Assembly: GCA_030064795.1 (NCBI GenBank)
Contig: JASJEI010000041.1
Span: 1-43,267 of the forward strand
Length of the DNA stretch: 43,267 nucleotides
Reading direction: 5' to 3'
Source of the DNA: Pleurocapsa sp. MO_226.B13
GTDB taxonomy: Bacteria > Cyanobacteriota > Cyanobacteriia > Cyanobacteriales > Xenococcaceae
Under the pieces are notes generated by a model that was given only the letters and a program-made list of their open reading frames with translations, was not told the DNA's origin and ran no database searches. A program made the position numbers and the translations under genes. Shown piece after piece: positions 8,565 through 15,625 of this stretch (positions within the stretch are counted from its first letter, which is position 1; every line of letters starts with the position of its first letter).

Positions 8565-9929
8565 GTGAGTAAGAAAACATCGAAACAAGACGCTCATTTT
8601 AATCAGGCTCGCGCTAGCTTGCAACAGGCTATTTCTTGGTATTCTGGCTTTCGTCGTCATGGTGACTCTCCTCCAGACGATCGCGTGCAGGCTTCTGTGA
8701 GAAAAGACTTACAATCTCTTCAGGGTGCATTAGATAGATTAGACCATAAAGCAATTCGGATCAGTACTTTTGGTCTGGTAAGCTGTGGAAAATCATCTTT
8801 GATTAATGCCCTTTTAGAAGAAGACGTGGTAGCTACAGGGCCTCTTAACGGTGTCACCCAGTCTCTAACTATTTTGCGTTGGAATCCTCTACCAGAAGAA
8901 GGGTTAAACGTAGAGTTAATTGATACTCCTGGACTAGATGAGGTGGCAGGAGAATCTAGAGCCAAGATGGCACGGGAGATAGCTCAAAAGTCCGATTTAA
9001 TTTTATTCGTCGTAGCGGGAGATATTACTCGAACCGAATACGAAGCTTTGTGCGCCCTTAGAAGTACCAAAAAACCCCTGATCTTAGTTTTTAATAAAAT
9101 AGACCTCTATCCAGATCTAGACCGCCAAAAAATTTATCGTCAACTACAACAGCTAAACGCAGCCCATAGCAGAATCGATCTAGAAGATCTTGTTTCTACT
9201 CAAGAAATTGTGATGATTGCAGCCAAACCCCAACCAGTTGAAGTAAGAGTAGAATCGGCAGATGGTAAGGTTAGCACTATTTGGGAAACTCCCAAACCCC
9301 AAATTGAAGAATTACGCTCGGCAATGAGACATATTTTGCAAGAGGAAGGTAAATCATTATTGGCGTTAAATGCTTTGGTACAGGCAAGAGATGCAGAAGT
9401 GAATATTGCACGCAAAACCGTTGAATTGCGTCAGGAAGAAGCGCGAAAAATCATTGACAAGTATGCTCGTTATAAGGCGATCGCTGTAGCAATCAATCCT
9501 GTCATTGCCTTGGATTTACTGGGAGGATTAGTTGCCGATTTAGCTCTGATTCGCTCCCTATCAAAGTTATATGGACTGCCGATTACTACTTATGAAGCAG
9601 GAAATCTCTTACGACGGATCTTAGCTAGTTCTGGTGGTTTATTGTTAGGAGAAGTGGGCAGTAGTTTGTTTTTGGGAGTAAGTAAAAGTGGAGCAATTCT
9701 TTCTAGTGGATTTGATAGCGCAGGAGCAATTACAGCTTATATAGGTACGGCTACTGCTCAAGGTGCGATCGCGGGCTACGGAAGTTATGTCATCGGTCGG
9801 GTCGCTCAGGTATATTTAGAGCAGGGCTGTACCTGGGGAGAAATGGGTGCTTCTACTTTGATCGAGGAAATCTTATCTCAGGTAGAACCAGGTACGATTA
9901 TGTACCGTTTGCGTCAAGAGTTACTCTAA
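8565..9929 (+). CDS. GTPase with C-terminal DUF697-like membrane domain
   Basis: A 454-residue P-loop GTPase starting at GTG 8565 (no nearer ATG preserves the N-terminal helix). G1 is GLVSCGKSS (residues 70-78), G3 is DTPGLDEV (from residue 120) and G4 is NKID (177-180). After the GTPase domain comes a helical, hydrophobic C-terminal half (about 290-440) with AINPVIALDLLGGLVADLALI and glycine-rich hydrophobic stretches, typical of DUF697-type, membrane-associated cyanobacterial GTPases. It may act in membrane dynamics, but this is inferred from fold only. It lies 127 bp after the 7TM-HD gene in the same direction. Confidence 0.9.
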   Translation: MSKKTSKQDAHFNQARASLQQAISWYSGFRRHGDSPPDDRVQASVRKDLQSLQGALDRLDHKAIRISTFGLVSCGKSSLINALLEEDVVATGPLNGVTQSLTILRWNPLPEEGLNVELIDTPGLDEVAGESRAKMAREIAQKSDLILFVVAGDITRTEYEALCALRSTKKPLILVFNKIDLYPDLDRQKIYRQLQQLNAAHSRIDLEDLVSTQEIVMIAAKPQPVEVRVESADGKVSTIWETPKPQIEELRSAMRHILQEEGKSLLALNALVQARDAEVNIARKTVELRQEEARKIIDKYARYKAIAVAINPVIALDLLGGLVADLALIRSLSKLYGLPITTYEAGNLLRRILASSGGLLLGEVGSSLFLGVSKSGAILSSGFDSAGAITAYIGTATAQGAIAGYGSYVIGRVAQVYLEQGCTWGEMGASTLIEEILSQVEPGTIMYRLRQELL

Positions 9930-9960
9930 GACCAGTTAGCAGTCTTGACAGGATTGGTAT

Positions 9961-10275
9961 TTAATAATTGATTACTAGTCTAGTATTAGTTTTTGCTTCG
10001 CTTTGGTTGGTCAAAGCGATCTTAAGAGAAGATTGAGTCAATAAAATAAATGTGCCAATAACCAGCGCAATACTAACAAACTTTAGATAATCGATTTGCT
10101 CTCGATCGCAGCGTAGCTGTTGGGAACAATTTCGGTAATCTTGAATTGTCATTGAAAATTCATCCTGAGAATCTCTCAGCTTGATATACATTTTTTCTTC
10201 AATTTGTCTCAAACTTTTAATATTACTTGGCTTGGTTTCCAGTAATTTGGCTACCATCTTACGGGAAATATGCAT
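9961..10275 (-). CDS. small single-pass membrane protein, hypothetical
   Basis: A 104-residue ORF with an N-terminal charged helical part (KSLRQIEEKMYIKL, about 20-60) and one strong membrane segment near the C-terminus (FVSIALVIGTFILL, about 66-82). The tail is short and polar. I do not recognise a family. It is convergent with the GTPase gene (31 bp between stops) and divergent from thrB, and its ATG (10275) is followed by plausible coding composition. It could also be spurious, since no clear ribosome binding site precedes it. Confidence 0.5.
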   Translation of the reverse strand: MHISRKMVAKLLETKPSNIKSLRQIEEKMYIKLRDSQDEFSMTIQDYRNCSQQLRCDREQIDYLKFVSIALVIGTFILLTQSSLKIALTNQSEAKTNTRLVINY

Positions 10276-10393
10276 GATTTAAACAGATTATTTTATGATA
10301 TTTTAATTATTTGTGGTTTGATTAAAATTTTACTTGGCTTACTGATTTTAATTACCAAAACCAGATTTTTTAAGAAGATAAGTAAACAACTAT

Positions 10394-11302
10394 ATGCGTC
10401 AAGTTAACATTAGCGTTCCCGCAACCACAGCTAATCTAGGAGTAGGTTTTGACTGTATTGGTGCGGCCTTGACTATGGCTAATCGGTTTCAATTTACCGT
10501 CGTCGATACAGACATCAAACTGAAAATTACTGTCAAAGGAAAAGAAGCTTTTAAAGTAAATACAGATGAAAAAAATCTCATCTATCAGTCTTTGATTAAG
10601 CTTTATCAAAACATCGGGCAGACACCTCCGAATCTAGAAATCAAGGTAGAGCTAGGAGTCCCTTTGTCAAGGGGATTGGGTAGTTCGGCAACCGCGATTG
10701 TCGGTGGCTTGTTGGGAGCAAATAAGCTTGCAGGAAATCCTCTAAGTCAGAAGGAGATTATGGCAATGGCGATCGCCATTGAAGGTCATCCCGATAATGT
10801 CGTTCCCGCTTTGTTGGGTAATTGTCAGTTATCGGTAGCCGAGGGAAATACCTGGCAAGTTAGCTCTATTCCCTGGCATCACGAGATCGTTCCTGTAGTA
10901 GCTATCCCCAATTTTGAACTGTCTACCCAAGAAGCACGAGCGGTATTACCAAAAAGTTATAACCGCAGTGATGCTATCTTTAATATTTCTCGTATGGGCT
11001 TATTGATTAGAGCTTTAGCTACCAACGATCGAGAATGGCTCAAGACGGCGTTAGCAGATAAAATACATCAACCATATCGTCAGAAGCTAATTGTTGGTTA
11101 CGAGCAACTTCATGATGCTGCTCTCGATGCAGGTGCTTATGGCATGGTGATTAGTGGTGCAGGGCCGACATTATTAGCCTTAACTAGTCCCGATAATAGC
11201 GAGAGGATAGTTCGAGGGATGAGGGAAACTTGGGCAAAACTGGGCATCGATGCAGTCGTGCGATCGCTGTCTCTCGATACTCAAGGAGCAACAGTTTCCT
11301 AA
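10394..11302 (+). CDS. thrB: homoserine kinase
   Basis: A 302-residue GHMP-family kinase that phosphorylates L-homoserine with ATP in threonine biosynthesis, in the cytoplasm. Motif 1 is VPATTANLGVGFDCIG near the start. Motif 2, the ATP-binding loop, is VPLSRGLGSSATA (about 91-103). Motif 3 is YGMVISGAGPTLLAL near residue 250. Full length for bacterial ThrB. The start at ATG 10394 gives the expected N-terminus MRQVNISVPATTAN. The acetyltransferase gene follows after 24 bp in the same direction, so the two may share a transcript. Confidence 0.97.
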   Translation: MRQVNISVPATTANLGVGFDCIGAALTMANRFQFTVVDTDIKLKITVKGKEAFKVNTDEKNLIYQSLIKLYQNIGQTPPNLEIKVELGVPLSRGLGSSATAIVGGLLGANKLAGNPLSQKEIMAMAIAIEGHPDNVVPALLGNCQLSVAEGNTWQVSSIPWHHEIVPVVAIPNFELSTQEARAVLPKSYNRSDAIFNISRMGLLIRALATNDREWLKTALADKIHQPYRQKLIVGYEQLHDAALDAGAYGMVISGAGPTLLALTSPDNSERIVRGMRETWAKLGIDAVVRSLSLDTQGATVS

Positions 11303-11326
11303 TCAAAGATTGCTATCTCAAATTAA

Positions 11327-11833
11327 ATGCAGGTACTAGAAACCCCACGACTAATACTCAGATACTTTACTATTCGAGATCTAGAAGCTCTGATGCCAAT
11401 TTTGGCAGATCCGCAGGTGATGGAGTTTTCCATTATTGGCGTACACACTCGGCAGCAAATCCGACAATTTATCGAACAAAGATTGCTATCTTACCTAGAT
11501 CCAGGTTTTGGTTTATATGCCTTGATTTATAAACACAACCAAGAACTAATCGGCTACTGTGGTTTTTTTGTTCAAAAGATAGATGACCATAAAGAAGTGG
11601 AGATAGGCTATCGTTTAGCTACTAAATATTGGGGTAGAGGATTAGCTACAGAAGCAGCTAAGGCAGTTTGCCAATATGGTCGAAAAAAATTTAAATTCAG
11701 CCGTTTTGTCTGTTTAATCGAGCCTGCTAACAATCGTTCTATTCGCGTAGCCCGAAAGCTGGGCATGAAGTTTGAAAAAAAGACAATTTACTATGGTATT
11801 GATGTGGAAATGTACAGTATCAACTGTCAATGA
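11327..11833 (+). CDS. GNAT family N-acetyltransferase (RimJ/RimL type)
   Basis: A 168-residue acetyl-CoA-dependent acetyltransferase. Typical features are the opening LETPRLILRYFTIRDLEAL, the core strand-helix EIGYRLATKYWGRGLATEA that carries the acetyl-CoA pyrophosphate loop (RGLATE), and the late helix NNRSIRVARKLGMKFEKK. It most resembles the RimJ/RimL group that modifies protein N-termini or small amines, but the substrate cannot be read from sequence. It begins 24 bp after thrB. A perfect 8-bp inverted repeat (AATGAGAT / ATCTCATT, 11829-11851) overlaps its stop codon but lacks a T-tract. Confidence 0.92.
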   Translation: MQVLETPRLILRYFTIRDLEALMPILADPQVMEFSIIGVHTRQQIRQFIEQRLLSYLDPGFGLYALIYKHNQELIGYCGFFVQKIDDHKEVEIGYRLATKYWGRGLATEAAKAVCQYGRKKFKFSRFVCLIEPANNRSIRVARKLGMKFEKKTIYYGIDVEMYSINCQ

Positions 11834-11987
11834 GATCGGCTCAATCTCATTAAAATATTCTCGTTTGGCGATCGCTACTAGTGTCTAGCAACTAAATTTA
11901 AGACACTGCATCTTCCTAGGACGCAAACATTGCAAACATTGTATTGGCAAACTAAAATTTGCCAGCTAAATTAATTCAGATATTATT

Positions 11988-12515
11988 TTATTTTTTATAG
12001 ATAGAATCTTCCCATTTATTACTAGATCTAGACCGTACTTTTCGGGCTTTTAATTCTGCTTCATCTTGCTCTTGAAGCTCTGCTAGGATAGGTTTAACTA
12101 GCTTAACAATATTTTTCCAAGTTAAATCTTTTTCTGGTAAATAACTAGCTAGTTCTTTTAACGCAGCTCTAGCCTCTTGAATATCGCGATCGAGATCTTT
12201 TTCAGTTTCTGCTGTCAGAGGAATAGAACTACGCAATAAATCTTTTTGAACGGCAGCAAAACCTTTACGAACTTGTTGAGTTATTTGCACGCTGTATTCA
12301 GAACGTCCTTTGATCTTTTGTTTATTGAAGCCTTGTTGAGAAGAAGCATACAATGCAGGTAATCTATTAAGAGCATAAGTCGCCACTTCAATTGGATTAA
12401 CAAATTTTTTTATATTACTGGGAAGGCGATCGAATTGTCTGTCGATTTCTTCTGAAACCAATACCTCCATAACATTGCGATTAATATAATCGTTTCCTGG
12501 TCGATTAATTTTCAT
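11988..12515 (-). CDS. ComFB-domain protein, candidate cyclic-dinucleotide receptor
   Basis: A 175-residue cyanobacterial protein with a ComFB (late competence development) domain. The signature is NVMEVLVSEEIDRQF, RLPSNIKKFVNPIEVATYALNRLPALYASSQQG (residues about 15-62), then a basic helical stretch and a cyanobacterial C-terminal extension ending in a polar tail. From family literature, cyanobacterial ComFB-type proteins bind cyclic di-nucleotides; the Anabaena homologue (CdgR) controls cell size through c-di-GMP. Binding by this protein is inferred. It is a stand-alone gene convergent with the acetyltransferase. A weak hairpin (TGGCAAA / TTTGCCA, near 11945-11965) lies downstream. Confidence 0.85.
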   Translation of the reverse strand: MKINRPGNDYINRNVMEVLVSEEIDRQFDRLPSNIKKFVNPIEVATYALNRLPALYASSQQGFNKQKIKGRSEYSVQITQQVRKGFAAVQKDLLRSSIPLTAETEKDLDRDIQEARAALKELASYLPEKDLTWKNIVKLVKPILAELQEQDEAELKARKVRSRSSNKWEDSIYKK

Positions 12516-13069
12516 ATCTGACTAAAATGTACTAAAAATAGTATTTGAGCAAATAAGAATTCAAATATCAAATCTTACTTTCTCTATATATACATAAATA
12601 ATCTTAATTGCCTAGCGGTAAATACCTTGAAGCGGCTGAAATTTACTGAATTTTTATGTAGTTTACCCTTAAATCTAGGTTTCTTTACAAAAAACTTAAA
12701 TCAGCTATACGAAAAAATACGGAGCGGAATCTAAATAAACGAAAACTGAATATAATCGCTTATAAATAGTTTGGCACGATTACGACTCAGCAAACCAGAT
12801 AAAACTCGATCGCTTTGATTCTTAAAGCTCTTAGTTTGATAGTGCGATCGCGTAATTACTAAAGTATAATTTATCTTAAATATTGATAGCGACTACTCTA
12901 TCGGGCGGTCGGTTTCCCAAAAAATTAGAGAGCTAAAAGCTATGTTATCAAAAGCTAGTTTTGTTTGTCTTTCCAAATACAAACTATTTAATTATTATTA
13001 ACTGGTTAACTTATTAGCAGAAAAGCTGAAGCGCGATCGCCTAAGATTTACCAATAATTAGATTAATCT
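12516..13069. other. intergenic region, no gene seen
   Basis: About 550 bp of AT-rich sequence between the ComFB gene and the toxin-antitoxin patch. It holds HIP1 octamers or half-sites, but I see no coding frame with family similarity, no tRNA and no strong hairpin-plus-T terminator. Confidence 0.6.
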
Positions 13070-13276
13070 TTAAGAAGCTTGATGACGAGCAAGTAATTCT
13101 CTGACGACAGGTACTAAATTGCTAGGAATTTGCATCATTGTTCGATCGCTATTATCTAAAATTGCTTCATCTTCTGCGACAGCTTCATCTTCAGTTTGAT
13201 TATCGTAATACTCAATAACAGCTTTTACTTTTTCTTCGTTCCAGCCTCTGGGAAATTGATTTTTAGTTGTATTCAT
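13070..13276 (-). CDS. putative antitoxin of a BrnT-like toxin pair
   Basis: A 68-residue acidic protein. The centre (KVKAVIEYYDNQTEDEAVAEDEAIL) and the tail (IPSNLVPVVRELLARHQAS) match a small cyanobacterial family I associate with antitoxins encoded next to BrnT/DUF4258-like toxins. It is preceded by the remnant of such a toxin, whose TGA overlaps this ATG (ATGA), the classic toxin-antitoxin coupling. The partner toxin is broken, so this is probably an orphan antitoxin. The family assignment is from memory of similar sequences and is moderate. Confidence 0.65.
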   Translation of the reverse strand: MNTTKNQFPRGWNEEKVKAVIEYYDNQTEDEAVAEDEAILDNSDRTMMQIPSNLVPVVRELLARHQAS

Positions 13277-13416
13277 TTTCTTCTCCGTCTTATTTTGTAT
13301 GCAGCTAGTGGTTTTCCTGTTAATTCGTATGCAGTGATTACAAAAACACTATCAAATTCTAAATCGAGTACACATAGTATAACGTTAAACTTTGTTGGGT
13401 TACGGCTAATAGCCAA
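13273..13416 (-). pseudogene. C-terminal remnant of a BrnT/DUF4258-like toxin
   Basis: A 47-codon open stretch with no ATG, bounded upstream by TAA (13417-13419), encodes a typical toxin tail: VFVITAYELTGKPLAAY followed by a basic run KIRRRRK and a stop that overlaps the antitoxin ATG. The first half of a BrnT-like toxin is missing. The upstream edge lies in an inverted repeat of the GTAGGTTGGGTT type (13394-13456), suggesting the gene was cut by insertion of, or deletion at, that repeat. It is too short to give a start codon or an active toxin. Confidence 0.6.
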
Positions 13417-13456
13417 TTAGAAGACTGATTCTAGAAAAATCCTCGCCTAACTCAAC
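13394..13456. repeat. imperfect inverted repeat, GTAGGTTGGGTT family
   Basis: Arms GTTGGGTTACGGC (13394-13406) and GCCTAACTCAAC (13445-13456) form a stem with one bulge and one wobble, around a 38-nt loop. The flanks read GTAGGTTGAGTT on the minus strand. The same core occurs at 23882-23981. It sits exactly between the truncated RelE-like toxin and the toxin remnant next to the antitoxin. Confidence 0.6.
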
Positions 13457-13468
13457 CTACACGAGCAT

Positions 13469-13666
13469 TTAATTTTTGTTTAACAAATAGTCTCTAATGC
13501 GATAGGCATTTGATGTACCCTTGATTTTTTTAAGATTATTTATTTCTGTGATATTTTCGCAACTTGGTATTGTCTCAAAAGCTATAGATTTTATACTTGT
13601 ATAATAAGAAGTCTTTTTTAATTTCTTCAAGTCTTTAATAAAGCTTGGTAAATATTCAACCTGCAT
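13469..13666 (-). pseudogene. C-terminally truncated RelE/YafQ-like toxin
   Basis: A 65-codon frame. The start MQVEYLPSFIKDLKKLKKT and the block EINNLKKIKGTSNAYRIR are typical of RelE/ParE-superfamily mRNA interferase toxins, which usually run to 85-90 residues and continue after YRIR with a strand of the form GDYR and an arginine/histidine-rich end. Here the frame diverts to DYLLNKN and stops, so the last strands and the catalytic tail are missing. The ATG follows the antitoxin stop by one base (TAAAATG). Loss of activity is inferred. The break coincides with the palindromic repeat just downstream. Confidence 0.65.
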
Positions 13667-13667
13667 T

Positions 13668-13862
13668 TTAGGATTCTAACTCTTTCAAAGCTTCTTCTTT
13701 ACTCATCGGAGTTTCATTTTCTGTATCCTGCATTGCTCGATAAAGACCACGATCTTCGAGCATCTCTAGAATCTTTTGATAGTCTTCAAAATTAATAATA
13801 ACTTTGCTGATGTTGCCTTGAGTATCGGTAATTAGTTCTTGGGCAAATGGATAGTCACTCAT
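13668..13862 (-). CDS. antitoxin of the truncated RelE-like toxin
   Basis: A 64-residue protein: an N-terminal strand-turn pattern (FAQELITDTQGNISKVIINFEDYQKIL) that resembles Phd/RelB-type DNA-binding antitoxins, then an acidic helix ending MSKEEALKELES that would wrap the toxin. It is placed directly before the toxin and nearly overlaps it, as usual for such pairs. With the toxin truncated it is probably a relic, but the frame itself is intact. Confidence 0.7.
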   Translation of the reverse strand: MSDYPFAQELITDTQGNISKVIINFEDYQKILEMLEDRGLYRAMQDTENETPMSKEEALKELES

Positions 13863-14545
13863 AGTATGCTTATTATCTAAAGTAATTACATTTTATATTA
13901 GCTAAGGTGAGCGTATTATAAAATCAAAGCCTTAATAATAAAAGCGATCGTCTGATTTCAGGTAGTTAATTTATATTCAATAATTGATGCAATCATCAAA
14001 ATATTTTAAAAATGGGTCAATCGTAAGAATACGACAACAGATCGTAGAGACGTAATATATTACGTCTCTACAGGGTTTTACGGTCTGACAGATAGATTTT
14101 CTATAATCGCAAATGGCAATTATTTATTTTTTTGTGAGATTATATTTTAAAAAAGCGATCGCCTTGATTTATGAGATTTTAATTTTATGTTCCTGGCAGT
14201 AGCGTTCTTTATATATTTGCAGATTTGAAGCTACAGGCTCGCCAACAGAAACTAATACCAATTCTCGAAACTAGCTAGATACATAACCAAATTATTTCTT
14301 ATTAAAATTTATTGATAAATATCTTGCTAATTATAGCTTTTTGCTTTTGACTTTTCAATTTTTATTTTTAACTAAGTCTGTTATTACTTTTGAGAAATGG
14401 TATAATACGCCATGATGTTATTCTGAGATTAACCAATTATATTTTTTATCTACTAGATAGAAATCAAACAAATACATTTCATATATTATGGCAATCGCTG
14501 AATTTAAGAGCGATCGCTATAGCAATTTTGAGTAAAAACAAGATA
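13863..14545. other. gene-poor stretch with a perfect palindrome and an orphan coding fragment
   Basis: About 680 bp with no complete gene. It holds the palindrome at 14044-14071. On the minus strand, 14169-14270 is a 33-codon open stretch (beginning FRELVLVSVGEPVASN, later KERYCQEH) bounded by stops on both sides, which looks like a piece of a decayed gene that I cannot identify. The rest is AT-rich with several HIP1 sites. Confidence 0.5.
14044..14071. repeat. perfect 28-bp palindrome
   Basis: Arms GTAGAGACGTAATA and TATTACGTCTCTAC are exact reverse complements with no spacer. The GTAGAGACG...CGTCTCTAC core is a dispersed palindrome I know from many cyanobacterial genomes. No function is established. 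It lies in the decaying patch between the antitoxin and the AAA pseudogene. Confidence 0.85.
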
Positions 14546-15475
14546 TTATTCAGGTATATCTTCAGCAACAATTTCCATCATTATCTCTTTATTGAGATTT
14601 TTAATCTTAGCCAATCTAGTAGCTTGTTTTTCGATAGTTTTTTCAAAGATATTTCTAGCTAATCGACCATTACCAAAATTAGCGTCTCGATTAGTATATA
14701 ATTGTTGAAACTTTTCTAAAATAGTTTTTTCTGCTTTGGATTCAAGATTATAGTGATTTTGTTCGCACATTTTTTGAAAAATCGCTAATCACTCTTCTGG
14801 TGTATAATCTTCAAAATTAAGATATCTAGTAAATCGAGACTGTAACCCAGGATTAGAGTCAATAAATCTCTTCATTTCATTTGGATAACCAGCTACTATT
14901 ACAACTAAGCGATCGCGATAATCTTCCATTCTTTTCAGTAAAGTATCTATCGCTTCTTGACCAAAATCTTTTGCTGAATCTAATGTTTTGAGTGCATAAG
15001 CTTCATCTATGAAAAGCACACCATCTAATGCAGACTCAACTACCTGTTCGACTTTAGGTGCAGTTTGACCTATATATTCGGCAACTATACCAGATCTATC
15101 TGTTTCGATGCAATGACCTTTTTTTAGAACCCCTAACTATTTATATATTTTACCAATCAGCCTTGCTACAGTAGTTTTACCAGTTCCAGGCGAACCACAG
15201 AAAACTAAGTGCAAAGTTAGAGGAGATTTTGGCAAACCATGTTCTTCTCTTTTGTTTTGAATATTGACAAAAGCAACTAAATTATTAATTTCTTCTTTTA
15301 GCTGTTTTAATCCTATCAATTGATTTAATTCTTTTAAAATATCATCTATACAATTAATATTATTATGGTTTGAATTATTTTTTCCTAGAACTTGTTTATC
15401 AATTTTCAACTTTAATATTTCAAGTTCTTTATTAATATATTCACTATGCAAATCATAACTATGCCAATTGCTCAT
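14546..15475 (-). pseudogene. CbbX/SpoVK-like AAA ATPase with two in-frame stops
   Basis: A single reading frame of about 310 codons is interrupted by TAG at 15137-15139 and TGA at 14789-14791, with no frameshift. The pieces join into one AAA protein: linker and ELNQLIGLKQLKEEINNLV, Walker A CGSPGTGKTT, then after the TAG the segment LGVLKKGH and [10 protein letters not shown], Walker [12 protein letters not shown], sensor 1 [11 protein letters not shown], arginine finger region GLQSRF, and after the TGA the C-terminal lid with FGNGRLARNIFE. Members of this family (CbbX, SpoVK) remodel protein complexes such as inhibited Rubisco, but the substrate here is unknown. It is most simply a recent pseudogene. 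Confidence 0.85.
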
Positions 15476-15574
15476 GAGAAAGTTTTATTTTTTTTCAAAA
15501 CGCTTCATAGTATTATTCCCATAACCGAATAACAATTTTAAACTGTACATAAAATAGATTATATTTATCTCTTT

Positions 15575-15625
15575 TCTTCGCGCCTTCGCACCCAAGGCGA
15601 CGGGTATAAACGCCTTTGCGCGAGA
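15575..15625. repeat. short dispersed intergenic repeat (TTCGCGCCTT type)
   Basis: The sequence TTCGCGCCTTCGC, followed by CGCCTTTGCGCGAGAC, has a relative at 23826-23850 (TTCGCGCCTTTGCGTGAGAC). This pattern is a dispersed intergenic element in cyanobacteria as far as I recall. Its role is unknown. Confidence 0.4.

Noticed and set aside
11829..11851. Inverted repeat at the acetyltransferase stop as a terminator
   Set aside because: Perfect 8-bp stem, but followed by AAAATATT and not a T run on either strand.
14390..14662. Plus-strand 90-codon frame
   Set aside because: Antisense to the AAA pseudogene end, with low-complexity hydrophobic composition and no family match.
15137..15475. AAA ATPase pieces as three independent small genes
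   Set aside because: All pieces are in one frame and together give one complete AAA domain order, so they are a single broken gene.
14546..15475. Programmed stop readthrough of the AAA gene
   Set aside because: Two different stop codons and the decayed surroundings make a pseudogene simpler; no stimulatory structure was apparent.
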